A DNA stretch of 64,000 nt, from the NCBI GenBank assembly GCA_028015205.1, contig CM051517.1, positions 55,923,455 to 55,987,454 of the forward strand, written 5' to 3'. The stretch comes from Mytilisepta virgata (taxonomy: Eukaryota > Mollusca > Bivalvia > Mytilida > Mytilidae). Below, in pieces: positions 37,690-49,734 of this stretch. The position numbers and the translations under genes were made by a program. The notes under the pieces were generated by a model. The model was given only the letters and a program-made list of their open reading frames with translations. It did no database searches and was not told the origin of the DNA. Position 1 is the stretch's first letter. The number at the start of each line of letters is the position of its first letter.

Positions 37690-39830
37690 ATTGGCTTCTT
37701 TTAATGGCTTGTCTTGTATCTCTATATATCTTAGGAATATTCTTTCTATTTTCTTTTCTCTGTGGCAAACTTAAATGGCTTTTCTATATAGTAACTACAC
37801 GATTTTAGATTAATATATAATATTTTGATAGAGTTTTTCCACTTAAGTCATTTCCTCTATAGTCTGAGAATGCTATTTGGCGGTGCAGAATTTCACATTC
37901 TATGGTTCCCGTGTTTCTGTCAATATTCATTAAAAAAGTAAGTAGATTTTTATCTAGGGTTATGGTACTAGGTTCTGCTCCTACCAGGCTATAGACAGCC
38001 ATATTTGATGTATTATTTGGCAGCCCTTGTATTTGTCGAAGAATTTTCCTCTCTGCCAATTTATCAAGGATATATGACAAAGTTCTATCCTTGACTTTTG
38101 TCATGCAGCCGGATCATCACCCCTAGCCCATAGATACTTCTTGGCACGGCATACGTCCTCCATAGCTTAATTATACGCTACTATAGGTGAAAATCCCATT
38201 CTTACATATGTAGGCCAGCTCCCAGAGGCTATATATATAGTTGCCCTACCAGTTCTTACTCTTTCTGAGATATTTAACCGGTTTTGCTCATTTATCTTGA
38301 TACCTAGGTGTTTCAGTGGTCACTTGCGTTCTATCGGTGTCGTCCTGTTCAAATTGTAATGTTAACATCTGGGCCTTTGGCATTATAGAATAAAGCCTCA
38401 TATTTGGTTGGATTGATTTCACCAAGTCTCTTCTAGTGTGGTGCTGTACTATATCTAGTATTCCTTGTGCATCTTCAGTGTTATTTGCTAGGACAGCAAT
38501 GTCATCTGCACATGTATGTGCATGGACTGGTGTACCCCCAATAACTGCTCCAAGCTCACTTTTTATAATACTATCAGGTATAACGTTGTTGTAACATTTA
38601 TAGAGGGTCGTAGTTAATTATGTACCTTGTTGTTTTCATGGTAATACCATGACATTTTCTGTACATTGACCTTCCGATTTTACCTTAATGATCATGCCTT
38701 TATCATGTTTATATAGGTTTCTCAGCAGTATCCAGAGTTTTCCTTAATTTATTCCACGCATATTGGTACAGCTTAATTATTGAATAGGATCTCGTGGTTT
38801 ACATTATCAAATGCTTTTTCTGCGTCAAGAGTAATAAATATCATCAGTATCTTCAATTTCTTATACTTTCTTCAATTGTTTCTGATGTGAGGTATGCTGC
38901 ACATAAGGATGATACTCCCTCTTTAGAACCTCTTTGCAGGTAGTTTGTATGTTGTTAAACACAGTATCAACTCTATCCTTTAGTATATTTTTAAAGGTCT
39001 TAGTAACAGTTATTCCTTTTATCTTTTTCCTTTTTCAGGATGTGTGTTAGAATCCCAGTCTTCAGGAAAATTGGAACGTCCAAATATATTATAATTATAT
39101 TTATAACATGTACTATAAACAGAGTTAACTCATCCATCCCATATTTATAGTGTCTTGCTGATATTCAGTCCTCGTCTGGTGCTTTTGCTTTAAGTTTTTC
39201 TATGGCTAGATTTACCCCCTTTGTATTAACTTGGCCAATACCTAGACCTTTTCCCCTCTCTATACTTTCTATGATGTTGTTTTGTATTGCTACAAGTTCT
39301 AGTTTTTCGGTATCAAAGTTTTGTTCTAATGTTGGGGTAGCTATATATAGTTGTTGGAAGTGTTCTTGCCAATTAAATGTTCATTCTGCTTGGTCCATCT
39401 TCCTCAGTCTTATCATTCATTTTCAGTATTTTTGTATTGGATATTTTTCTTTGCATATTGATTAGTTTATAGAAAACTTTTGTATCTGCGGTTGAAGCTT
39501 TCATATTTTTTCGACAGTTGAAGCATAGGGTTGTTTCTACGCTTTTCTAAATATTCTTTTTGCAGCTGTCATTTTGATTTTGAGGTCCGACGTTATTTCT
39601 TTCTTGAGATGACCCATTTAGCTTCCATGTTTTATAAGCATTTTTTAATTGTGTTGATGCCTTTTCTATTTGTTCATTCCATATGGCTTTTCCCTTCGGT
39701 TTAATTTTGATTTTTCTTCTACATTTTGGAATTGCTGCCTCTCCAGCTTTATGGAGCATTTCTTCTAGATTTCTTATATCTTGCTTAATGTTTCCTTTTG
39801 ATTTCCGCATGCGGTTTGATTGATCTTTAT
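37690..39830 (-). pseudogene. Degenerate non-LTR (LINE) reverse transcriptase
   Basis: Pieces of a LINE ORF2 lie in order on the minus strand but in different frames, with stops. About 39650-39800 reads KGKAIWNEQIEKASTQLKNA, typical of the region between endonuclease and reverse transcriptase. About 38770-38850 has the motif-A block LDAEKAFDNVNHEIL. About 38490-38530 has the catalytic box as CADDIAVLA (usual YADD). The frame at 37805-38104 looks like the C-terminal part. Frameshifts separate all these blocks, so the copy is dead and 5'-truncated. It inserted about 0.5 kb upstream of XPO7, in the same orientation. Confidence 0.8.
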
Positions 39831-39939
39831 TGATGGTTTCCTCAAGTTATAAATTTGGTGGTCACAGTCAACCCATTGTGGTTTTGCTATAATAATTGTA
39901 GCTTTTTCCCTTAGTTTTTTTTCAGTTGACAAAACAGGT

Positions 39940-39962
39940 ACAGTAAGTAAGTAAGTAAGTAA
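39940..39962. repeat. (GTAA)n microsatellite
   Basis: CAGTAAGTAAGTAAGTAAGT followed by AAATATTTATTG. Such a short tetranucleotide run often marks the tail of a LINE or SINE; the following 150 bp could belong to another fragment. Confidence 0.85.
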
Positions 39963-40611
39963 ATATTTATTGAAATAAAGACAAAACAATGATCTATCAT
40001 CAATATTCATACAAACAAACAGTGAATGCAAAACAAACACAAAGAATATTTACATTAGCATCTTGTACTCTGCAGTGATATCCCAGCTGACGACGACAAA
40101 CAAGATAGAGTTATCTTTCTTTGAATATTAGTCTTATAATGACATTCAAACATTCTGTTTCATTTCATGATCGCAGGAATTCTGGGGTCGATTTCAAGGA
40201 CATCAATATTTTGAATTTTATTCGAGATTTCTGAATTTCTTTTGAAGAGGAGTAGTCAATTTGACCTTTTGAATAACCGTTCTGATGGTAGAAGGTTTCT
40301 TTTAATGGATATTTCTCAGATTTTTTTTCTATACTTTTTTCTTTTCTGTAACAGCAAATTTTGACCCCGAAGTGTCTGGTTATTTACAAATGAAGTCATT
40401 AGGGTACCTATATCGTCATGTTAGAGATATTCTGTCCCTTTAACAAATATGATTTTTTTAAATATATTAAGTATATGTTTTTTTTCTACTTTGGAGCAAT
40501 TTTATTCAAGTGTTTGTAGTGCCGTTGCAAAATTAGAACGTACGTCTAGGCCATTTGGGGTTCCCCGACGTTATCGTTTGTGATAAGTATGTACATATTA
40601 TCAGGTTTTCT

Positions 40612-40735
40612 GCAAACGTATATCGTAAAATATCAGCCGCGAGACACAATGTGAAGCTTTTTCGGCGAGTGAGCGTAGCGAACGAGCCAAAAAGCTTCAT
40701 ATTGTGTCGAGCTTATATTTTACAATATTTGTTTG
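40612..40735. repeat. Foldback element, about 50-nt arms
   Basis: CGTAAAATATCAGCCGCGAG then ACACAATGTGAAGCTTTTTC on the left pairs with GAGCCAAAAAGCTTCATATT then GTGTCGAGC..ATATTTTACA on the right, around GAGTGAGCGTAGCGAACGAG, itself a short palindrome. A few mismatches only. Probably a MITE. Confidence 0.8.
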
Positions 40736-41477
40736 AAGAAAATTAACTTGATGATAAATTTATCGTATTCTCAACTAGCAATCTTAATGGAATTTCTTAC
40801 TTTTCAATGGCGATCCGCCTATAACCGGATGTTTTCCTGATATATTCGGGTCAACGTTGGGTCAAACATTATGACGTCGCTGATATATTCGGGTCAGCTC
40901 ATATTAGGGTCGGGTCAACTCTTGACGACGTCACAGTGCCGAAATACGGGAAATTGTGAAGGCCTCAGCAGGTCGATATAGCCATAGGGAAATACGATAA
41001 TGTACTGATATCATAAATATTAGTTGGTACGGGAAGGAGGGGGTACTTTGAATATTTGTCAAAACTTAGGCTTGTATTATAGTTGAGAGCCATTTTTTCC
41101 AAAGTTGCAATCGGTTAGTAAAGATTTGGTATAATTTCGGAGTTAATTTAAATCTTTGAAGCATCTGAAAAAAGTTTGATCGAGTGCCAATTATTTTAAT
41201 GTACAGATCATTCGGGACTCCTCGAATACTACATGGACTAAAGAAGCTTTGTAACTATAGTTATATTTTTACTAAAGAGGTACAATATTGACTTAATTAA
41301 TTTTGAAATGGAGGTAAAGTTGCACCTAAGTTAATAGCTGTGGTAAATATGTCGAGCTCCTGCGTGGATGTCAACAGTGTTCTCTTAACTGAACAGAAAA
41401 GGAATATTGCATTTTACTCTTGAATGCCCAATTTATGACATTGTAAGAAACACATTTTTAGACAAATATTTTCATAA

Positions 41478-41760
41478 TAGAATACAGAATGGAACAATGA
41501 GACAACAACCCGACCAAAGAGCAGAAAACAGCCCAAGGCCACTAATAGGTCTTCAACGCAGCGAGAAATCCAGCACCCGGCGGCGGGCTTCAGCTGGCCT
41601 CTAAACAATAATGCATACTATTTCATCGAAATGGACGCCAGACTAAACTCCGAAACACACAAATGAACCAACATTTTAAAAAAAAACCACACAAGACTAA
41701 CAAAAGCTAGAGGTTCCTGACTTTGGACAGGCGCAAATGCGGCGGGGTTAAACATGTTTT
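41478..41760 (+). repeat. Mussel-type dispersed repeat, copy 1
   Basis: GAGACAACAACCCGACCAAA, GAGCAGAAAACAGCCCAAGG and GGCGGGCTTCAGCTGGCCTC, followed by GGTTCCTGACTTTGGACAGG and CGCAAATGCGGCGGGGTTAA. The same words occur in reverse complement at 48963-49262. The short open frame across it (RPLIGLQRSEKSSTRRRASA) is a repeat by-product, not a gene. I associate this family with Mytilus genomes. Confidence 0.8.
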
Positions 41761-43864
41761 GTGAGATCTCAGAGTATTCAAATCTAAGATCAATAGTTTG
41801 AGAACCTTTCCTGATGGACAATGACAAATGAGGAATTAGATTTTAATATTTCTTTTAGCATTTATTTGGATTGTCCCCAATGAGACCTGAGCATAAAGAA
41901 ACAAAATAAATATATATTAGAGTTATTCCTCTTTGTATTGACTCTCTCGCTCTTTCGGTTTGCATATCACCTCCTTATAACGCAAGAAATTAAGATTTCA
42001 AACTTCATTTAGTTTTATTTTTTTTAACATATTATCAGTATTATTACATGGACAAAGTATCTCTAATAATGTCTCTATTAATTAAGTGCTTGGATCCGCG
42101 TCAGGTGATTTACATACAAAATGATATCTTTAAAAATGAAACTGTTACAGCTGAAAATATTTTTTTCTCATTCCCTCAATCTCGTTTAAATTATCTTGGT
42201 ATATCTTTAGCATTTCCATTAAAATAGTTTAATTAAACAGATAAAATTATTCACTTGAAATGAGTATATTCTTGTAAATAAATAGTGTGTACATTATTAA
42301 CACTCACATGACTCAAGCCAATGACGATATTAGATAGCAAAGGGCGAAATACTTCTAGTACACGACTGGTGAGTACAGGGCCTCCCAGATCATTTCTGAA
42401 AAAATTTTCTATCCTTTATTGTGTGCAATTTTCGACAATCGTAACTTTTTAATTAGATGAAATGTCAGACTATGTCCAATTTGAATGCTTCAGAAGTAAG
42501 TATACTTAACTTAAAACAGTCAATAAGAGAAACGCACCATCATATGCAGGTGTATTAAAGTTTTATTTTTCAAAATTGTAGTATTTTCTCAAATTTTCTT
42601 GAAAATCACAATATTCTGATACCCAGTTTCAAAATATTCATCTCGCTCTAGACATGCTAAAGGAGTTCCCATTTTCATTGTGATATTAGAAAACCAAAAA
42701 TCAAGTCTGTGGTCAATCGGCATACGACAAACTTCATATTAAGTCACTGCAATTCTTGATGAAAGACAAACAGAAACAGATTTTGACATTATGCAATTTT
42801 TTTTCATTTTCGGATCATAATATCTTTTTTAGAATTAAAAAATTCTTCATCTTCATATATTTTGATGTTATGCCTTGAATTAAGAAACATTTTGTCAAAC
42901 TTTTAATTCAATTCAAGGAATATATTAAAATATATATTTTGATTTAATATTTAGACCCCACCGATAAACAGGTGTGGTATAATTTTCCAAAATAAACTAC
43001 ATGTGAGGGATACGAGAAACAGCGAGTTGCAAACCTTCTCTAAGTGTCAGTCGACGAAAATTGGACATTTGATATATGCTATATTATTGTGAAATTGTGT
43101 TTATTTCTGTCATATACTATGATGAAAAATGAAAAAACATTGACGATGAAGGTAGGGGTGTGGCAAAGAAAAGGGGCGACAGAGGAAAAATGGGGGATGC
43201 AACACATTAAATCTCTTCGGCCCTATGTGCCCATGGTGTCTGTGGTTTTTTTTTTTCGAACGGCGAATAAACGCCCCAACCTTTTTTCGAGATATCAGGT
43301 GATTTTCAATCTTGCCTTTTTCACGGCCATTTTGAGCCTTTCTTTTCAAACCAAATATAAAGGTATGTCTTTTTTCATATTTCGTCCTTGTCCCCTCCTA
43401 GTCACCTAAAACATGGGGCCTCGGGGTTATATTTGTCTTTCATATATATGTTTTCTGATATTTTCTTTTTACATATATGTTGCTTTTTATTATTTTTCAT
43501 TTTCTATTTTCTGTTTTTACTATCAATGTGTCGCATGCCCAAAAAAGAAAATATCAGCATGAAAATGTTAAAAATTGGATAATGTATTCTTTTCCGGAAG
43601 ATCAGCACGAACCTCCCTGTTTCTTCTATTATACTACTTCCGGAGAAATATTTTTGTTTACAAAATTTCCAAGCAAAAAATATTTTAAAGTATCCGATAG
43701 ATATATATCAATTTCATTGAAAATGTGCCAGATATAGAAATAGTAGATTTTATTGTTGTTTAAATTTGGCAAAGAAGAATCGGAGAAGACCTTTGTAAGC
43801 TCCATTACAATTTTAACTTAAGAATGATAATTAATTTAAGTAGTGTCGGAGATTTGCATGACCA

Positions 43865-44110
43865 GATCATAGCACAGGGACTCGTATCTATATTTTCTGG
43901 TATTTAACAACATTCGAGACTTGGGCGTCTGATATAGATATTGATATTGGTCCTGGTGTACTATATCATAATATGTAACGTGTTATGATATAGTACACCA
44001 CCACCAGGGCCGCCCAAGTCTGTTATGATGTACTCATATATTACATCGGGGACATCCAAGTATCGAATGTGTTTAAATACCAAAAATAGATACAAGTCCC
44101 TGTGATCACA
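43865..44110. repeat. Nested foldback element (246 bp)
   Basis: Outer arms: GCACAGGGACTCGTATCTAT..GGTATTTAACAACATTCGA on the left against TCGAATGTGTTTAAATACC..ATAGATACAAGTCCCTGTG on the right. Inner arms: GGTGTACTATATCATAA / TTATGATATAGTACACC. The whole block is one large imperfect palindrome and probably a MITE. Confidence 0.8.
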
Positions 44111-44176
44111 GGTATCCATTCAATAATTTGAATTTATGAATGTAATTTGACATTTAATGGAATGATATGGAAAAAG

Positions 44177-44242
44177 TAAAGAAAAGTATATGTCGATTAT
44201 ATATAAATAAACATTTATATATAATCGACATAGTTTTCTTTA
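44177..44242. repeat. Hairpin, about 30-nt arms
   Basis: ATGTCGATTATATATAAAT on the left and ATTTATATATAATCGACAT on the right pair perfectly around AAAC. The pairing extends outwards through AAAGAAAAGTAT/ATAGTTTTCTTT with a small indel. Confidence 0.85.
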
Positions 44243-44356
44243 TTTTTTCACCATATTTTGCTATTAAACCTCAAGCTACTGTGAACACACAAAATATTCC
44301 TAGTTTCATTATTTTTAAAATACAGAAGGTTATTTACATTTTACACAGGTTCATAA

Positions 44357-44431
44357 ATGTGCATAGAAATCTCTATTTTCAAGATATTATAATAATTATA
44401 ATATCTTGAAAATAGAGATTTCTATGCACAT
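44357..44431. repeat. Perfect 36-bp inverted repeat with 3-nt loop
   Basis: The left arm (44357-44392) starts ATGTGCATAGAAATCTC and the right arm (44396-44431) ends GAGATTTCTATGCACAT. By my reading all 36 positions pair. It is too perfect to be old; either a young insertion or a maintained hairpin. Confidence 0.9.
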
Positions 44432-44442
44432 TCTATGCACAC

Positions 44443-44471
44443 AATAATATTGGTCAATGAACCAATATTAT
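44443..44471. repeat. Short hairpin ATAATATTGGT / ACCAATATTAT
   Basis: Eleven-base perfect arms around CAATGA, 12 bp after the perfect 36-bp hairpin and 475 bp before the BBIP1 ATG. Confidence 0.75.
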
Positions 44472-44945
44472 GACATCATTTTGACATCACAATGCTGGAA
44501 ATTAAGCAGAATTAATTTATTTTTCAAGCGTCTTATATATTTTAAAAACTCCTATCTAGGCTATTTTTGAATCCATTCCTCAAATATTAATATTTTTGGC
44601 CAAAAATGGACTCCAGTATTGAAAATCACTCCCTTGCACACCCCCTCCCTTCCCATAGTATTTTAAGTAAAATGGTTGTTTCATAACTTTGTTATCCAAA
44701 TTACATTTAAGACATCTAATGGAAATGCTTCATTTTAACTTATTGCCCAGGCGAGTTCAAACATATTCTTCAATTTGTTTAGGTCTGCTTTCATGGTTTT
44801 CTTCAAGCAAAGTAAAACTTAGTAAATTTATAGATCTACTAAAGTCTGACATCAATAGGAGAAATATATTTCTGTGTCCATTCATGTGTTGCACAATTTA
44901 AATCTAATTACATTTAATATTTTCAGTGTTTAATAACCAGTAAAA

Positions 44946-45167
44946 ATGCCAGAATCAAAGAACTTGTTTAAAGAGGTACTCCCAAAACAAGGCTTGTTAT
45001 ACCAAGAAGATATGCCGACAGTGGTATTATGTAAACCCAAAATATTACCCCTAAAATCTGTGACATTAGAGAAGTTGGAAAAAATGCAGAAGGAAGCACA
45101 AGAAACTGTCAAACAGCAGGAAAAAGAAGCTTCCTTAAATAATGATGATCTGTTTGGTGGTATTTGA
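44946..45167 (+). CDS. BBIP1: BBSome-interacting protein 1 (BBIP10)
   Basis: A 73-residue protein, start [16 protein letters not shown], end DDLFGGI. In vertebrates BBIP1/BBIP10 is the smallest BBSome subunit; it is needed for BBSome assembly, cilium formation and tubulin acetylation, and its human gene is a Bardet-Biedl locus (BBS18). [35 protein letters not shown] and the helical [15 protein letters not shown] segment line up with human BBIP1 ([37 protein letters not shown]). The whole coding region is one exon. A TTTCAG acceptor lies at 44921-44926, 19 nt before the ATG, so the 5' UTR is probably spliced. The start is fixed by family alignment; the human long form has extra N-terminal residues not seen here. 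A poly(A) signal candidate, ATTAAA, is at 45260. Confidence 0.93.
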   Translation: MPESKNLFKEVLPKQGLLYQEDMPTVVLCKPKILPLKSVTLEKLEKMQKEAQETVKQQEKEASLNNDDLFGGI

Positions 45168-45264
45168 ATTATGACATTCCATAATGAAATATGGAAAAAC
45201 TGTGAGCAAGAAATTAGAGATTTGATTGGATTATGAAAGTACAATGAATGATCTTTAAAATTAA

Positions 45265-47455
45265 AGTGGAACTAAAACGCTTATAGCAAGTTATTTTCAT
45301 TTTATAGTACTAAATAAACGTATAAAAACGCAAAAAACCCGATGAAATTTGGTCAAGTAATAACGGAGAAAATAGCGAGTGAAGTTTGATTATTTTTACC
45401 TGTGGGAAATCCAATCAGCGCTATTTCCGGAAACAGGGTTTCCTCGCTGAGTGACCCCGATTGACCGGAAATGACGTACAGTGTGGGCTACTCTTGAACT
45501 TGTTTACATTGACCATAAGGAATATATTATGGATGAAGACAGCAATGCTAGTGATTTATAATAGTATAGCCAATAAATTTCAATAAATGCTCCCATATAC
45601 ATATATATAAAAAGAATGAAAGTGAAAGATATTTTGATGACCATCTTATAGGAATGAAAAACAAACACTATTTTTTTAAACAAGCAAATATAAGACACAA
45701 TATTAATTGATAGTTTTAAAACAGATGTTTTACAAATAGTGATACAAGTTACTGAATAGTAATATAGATTTTGATGTACAATTGTAATGTGTTTTTTTTT
45801 ATTGAATTGACAGATTCATAAAATTTCAGAATTTTCTTATAAAAATATAATAAATTTCTTAGTTTAATCAGAGACATATATGTAGAGAGCGATAAGTAAT
45901 TTCTTACAATCCTTGTTGTAATAATAAAAATATGTAGAGAATCATTGCAGAAACTGCACTGTACACCTAAAACTTTAATAAAAGATTTTGATGGATTTTA
46001 ATAAAAAAAAAATTATTCAACTTATAAAATAATTCCCACATTTGTAGAGTTATAATTTGGTTAATATTGGTTATGGGACTTTGTGCTCTTTGTGTAATTT
46101 GAATTATAATACCAGTCAAAACTGGTTTTCATAACACCTTTCTAATGACTTTGTTACCGGTATATTGATTTACTCCGCAGGTGGTAGGTGCATGGCCAAG
46201 TTGTTATTTACCTGATTGGAGGGATTAAAACTTTTGTTTGATGTTTATCATGTTTATTACTAGATAACAGGATGTTAATTAATAGGTGCTAAAACTTTAA
46301 CTGTTTTAATTACCAGGATTAAAGGTGATAAATATCCATCCACATGTTTACTAATTTGTTTTAAATCATGAACTAGTTTTAATTTTCACAGGTGTTTAAT
46401 ACTATTTAGGGGGAAATTAAAATTTCTTGCACGATTGGAAGTGTCATATATATATATTTTTTTTATAAATAATGAATAAATAAATACATATTCTTTTAAT
46501 AAATAATTAGACATTCAAACTTTGCTTTAGCTTTACATTGCTAATGAAATAGAATGTCTTTAAAAAAAGCTACATTTTTGCCCAAATTATTTTCTGCATT
46601 ATCAGGATTATGATCATGAACATGTTATATATTTTTTTAGAGAGGTAGTTATATCATGGAAGTACATGTATTGTTCTATATTGTATTATTTTACCATAGT
46701 CAGCAGACTCTTAATATTTGAAATTATTATGGTTACAAATGTATAACTTTTATGCTCATAGAAAGAGAAAAAAATTCAGAGGGACATGGGACCAGAATAA
46801 CTTTTTTATGGAGCTACACATTTGGCTATAATAGCCTCTTATTGTACTAGAACTTATGTTAGCTTGTTGGCTACATCTTTTCAAAGTCATGCCTGTCAAG
46901 GCTCTGCATTTGATATAAACGGCCTTACATGTACCTTCTACTTACTCCATTAATAATATTTTTAAATAGCCCTATGTTCAGGATGTTGGTAACTGTGGTG
47001 GTTTGAAAAGAAGGGGTGTAAATCAAACACAATAACTCTAAAAATACCCTTAAAATAACCCTATGTATGATGTAAAGGTACAATATAGTTATAATTGTAG
47101 ATTTAAATTAAGTACAATGTTTCATCAAACAAGTGTCGGTGAATATATAAGAAGCACTGTCAATCGATAGTTGTCACCAATAACGTATAAACAATCAGCT
47201 GAATCTGCTTTCACTTTGCAAATGACCTGTACCTATTTATGTACAAGATCTGAACCGCACAGTACGTCACTTCCGGCGACTAGTAATATTCGTGTTTTTT
47301 AACAAATCGTTCAGGTGTGCAAATGACGATCGGCCAGTATTTTGCTAATATCTCGAAAACTAAGTTACCGAATTTCATCGGGTTTTTTGCGTTTTTATAC
47401 GTTTTTTTAGTACTATAAAATGAAAATAACTTTCTATAAGCGTTTTAGTTCCACT
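45265..47455. mobile_element. 2.19-kb non-autonomous transposon, long inverted ends, TTAA duplication
   Basis: The left end AGTGGAACTAAAACGCTTAT and the following about 90 bp recur as reverse complement at the right end (ATAAGCGTTTTAGTTCCACT), with very few differences. TTAA lies directly outside both ends (45261-45264, 47456-47459), the target typical of piggyBac-type insertion. There is no transposase frame inside. The terminal AGTGG is not the usual piggyBac CCY start, so the superfamily is uncertain. It begins 97 bp after the BBIP1 stop and could sit in the BBIP1 3' UTR. Confidence 0.8.
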
Positions 47456-47459
47456 TTAA

Positions 47460-48240
47460 AAGCTGAGCATTTATTATTTATATTATTTTGTAAATCATGA
47501 TCTGTTTGTGTTTTTATTCTTTTAGGATATAAATGTGATTATTAAGTGTACTTTAATTTTATCTAAAATCCATTGTTGGCATGGTAAACCTAAGTCTCCT
47601 GACTGCTTTAGTATTATGATTTCTTAAACTCCAGATTATCTGGCATTTTGTATATACTACAGACTGAAATTATACTTTATTTAATTTATCTTATTATAAT
47701 ATCCTTTATATTAACCACTGGACATTAAACAATAATTTATCCATCCTTTATATTATATTTTATAATTTATTGTCCTCATATCTTATTTGAATGCAAATTA
47801 CCAATTTTGAAGTTGGTTTCTTTGTTAACTTCCATACAAGGTAACAAGAGATAAAATAAAATTTCATAAAAATCAAAGTTCATTCCTTCAAATAAAACAG
47901 CATCTCAATTTAGTGAAAATGCATCTAATTTACTTATTGCAATGAAAATGCCATGTTCCTATGGCTTTTCATGCCAAAAGATGAGGCTCAAAAAGGGAGG
48001 ATGGAATTTTGTTAAAACATTTGGGGGGGTACCCAAATTTAATATTTGAAATTACCCACCTTCATAAATTCTAGTTTGAAATGGCTTTATATCATATGTT
48101 TCAAAAGAAGAATTGCTGCCTTTTAAAATGATTTATTGTTATATCCCCCTGCTCAGTGACATGGGGGATTCTGTTCATCCGCACCCATTTCCTGCAACTA
48201 CTGGTTCAACGGTGAATGGATTTCATTGTTACTTTCACAG
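47460..48240. other. No gene or clear repeat
   Basis: AT-rich, with no recognisable coding content. It contains a G-run near 48025. Confidence 0.5.
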
Positions 48241-48780
48241 ATTCTTCACTATAGCTATAAAGTGGCATTGTGCACCACCAATTTTATTTTTGATCAGAAT
48301 GATTTTTGGGGTTTTCCAAAGACAAACATGGACTTTGCTGTTTATTCATAATATGGTAATGTAAGAAGGGTAGGCATGTCCCATCTAAAACTCCTCCTAA
48401 ACCAGTGAATCTTCAGTGTGCATTGCCATTGTGCACATTCTATTTTGTTTTTTCATCAAAATACTTTGTGGGATTTCCCATTGTCAAACATCCATCTGAA
48501 CATTTCTTTAAGTTATGGGAGTTGTAACAGGGGTATATGAGCTTTGCTCACAGTACCTCTTTGTGCACCTTTTATTATGTTTTTGATCAAAATGATTTTT
48601 TGGGCTTCCCATTGACAAAACATCGACATAAAGATTTTTTTAATATTATTGTAGACATAAAAGGGATATACATGTACATTTGTGAGCTTAGATCACAGTA
48701 CTTCGTGCTCCTATTTTATTTTTTGATCAAAACTTTTTTGGGTTTCTCAAAGACAAACATCAGCTGAAATATTTCTTTGT
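48240..48780. repeat. Degenerate tandem repeat, about 4 units of about 145 bp
   Basis: TTTTTGATCA.AATGATTTTTGGG followed by TTCC.A.AGACAAACAT recurs near 48287, 48447, 48584 and 48721. Units are diverged. Open frames across it repeat similar peptides and are not genes. Confidence 0.7.
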
Positions 48781-48782
48781 AT

Positions 48783-48825
48783 CAACGTCAGCTCGGCGTT
48801 AAACAATATTCAATCAATCAATTGT
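48783..48825 (+). mobile_element. SINE 3'-tail fragment
   Basis: CGTCAGCTCGGCGTTAAACA followed by ATATTCAATCAATCAATT matches the tail type of molluscan tRNA-derived SINEs (GGCGTTAAAC plus a CAAT run). Head and body are absent. Confidence 0.6.
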
Positions 48826-48962
48826 ATTAATGTAGCCATAGCTGGGAATATACATTTGTGAGCTATGCTTACAGATTACTTCTAGTTTTGATTGGTACAT
48901 TGTATCCATATGCTTGTATGGTCTATTTACGTAAAATGAAAAATAAACATGTTGATATCTAA

Positions 48963-49262
48963 CAAAACATGTTTAATCCCGCCGCATATTTGCGCTTTCC
49001 CAAGTCAGGAACCTCTAGCCTTTGTTAGTGTTGTATGTTTTTTTGGTTTTAGTTCATTTGTATATTTCGGAGTTTATTGTGCCGTCCATTTTGTTGAACT
49101 TGTGTGCATTACATGTATTGTTTAGGGGCCAGCTGAAGCCCGCCTCCGGGTGCGGGATTTTCTCGCTGCGTTGAAGACCCATTGGTATCCTTGAGCTGTT
49201 TTCTGCTCTTTGGTCGGGTTGTTGTCTCTTTGACAAATTCCCTGTTTCCATTCTCTATTCCA
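48963..49262 (-). repeat. Mussel-type dispersed repeat, copy 2 (inverted)
   Basis: Reverse complement of copy 1 at 41478-41760: GGCCAGCTGAAGCCCGCCTC, TTTGGTCGGGTTGTTGTCTC, and AAAACATGTTTAATCCCGCC at the other end. Together the two copies bracket BBIP1 as inverted repeats 7.2 kb apart. Confidence 0.8.
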
Positions 49263-49734
49263 TGTATGCAGTAGACCATGTGTCTCGAGGTGGTTGTTGT
49301 CGCCCCTTGTTGAAATCCACACGATATCCTTAGATGAAATTAATTTTTCCCATGTTCAGTCCAATGTGATGTTGATTCACCCACATAATTTTCATAATAG
49401 GCCACACACAAAATCATTAGTTTGTTAGACTTGTTCATCTTGACTTTGTAGCCTTAATATCAGATTGATTTTTTGAATTCGAAGAGTCAATGCTTACATG
49501 TTTATTTAGCTAACATGGTTAAAGGCCGTATTACTGAAACGAAAATATGTCATAAGGAAAGCTTTCTCTTCACAAAAAGTGTTTCTGCATTTGAACACAC
49601 AAAGAACTCTTTCATGGTTGTGTTTTGTGCTCTTTTACGTTATTTTGGTCTGATGGTCTGTCGATTGGTTCGAGCTAGTGAATGGGGTTTATAGAAAAGG
49701 GAATAATGGCCTAAAAATCAATTAACTCAAATAA

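Larger units (their letters stand above)
37331..44926. other. XPO7-BBIP1 intergenic region; may hide a BBIP1 5' exon
   Basis: XPO7 (minus) and BBIP1 (plus) are head-to-head, about 7.7 kb apart by coding sequence. The interval holds the dead LINE, a foldback, a dispersed repeat copy, an uncharacterised stretch (41760-43860) and the hairpin cluster at 43865-44471. A splice acceptor directly before the BBIP1 ATG implies an upstream untranslated exon somewhere here, which I cannot place. Confidence 0.6.

Noticed and set aside
39202..39810. Plus-strand frames across the LINE
   Set aside because: They are antisense shadows of the minus-strand reverse transcriptase remains.
41407..41604. Open frame containing QQPDQRAENSPRPLIGLQRS
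   Set aside because: It is a by-product of a dispersed repeat; the inverted copy at 48963-49262 gives the same peptide (also read at 49054-49251).
43044..43409. The longest open frame of the window (121 codons, plus strand)
   Set aside because: Composition is Phe- and Lys-rich and follows poly(T) runs; both strands and several frames are open here, and no motif or splice context is visible.
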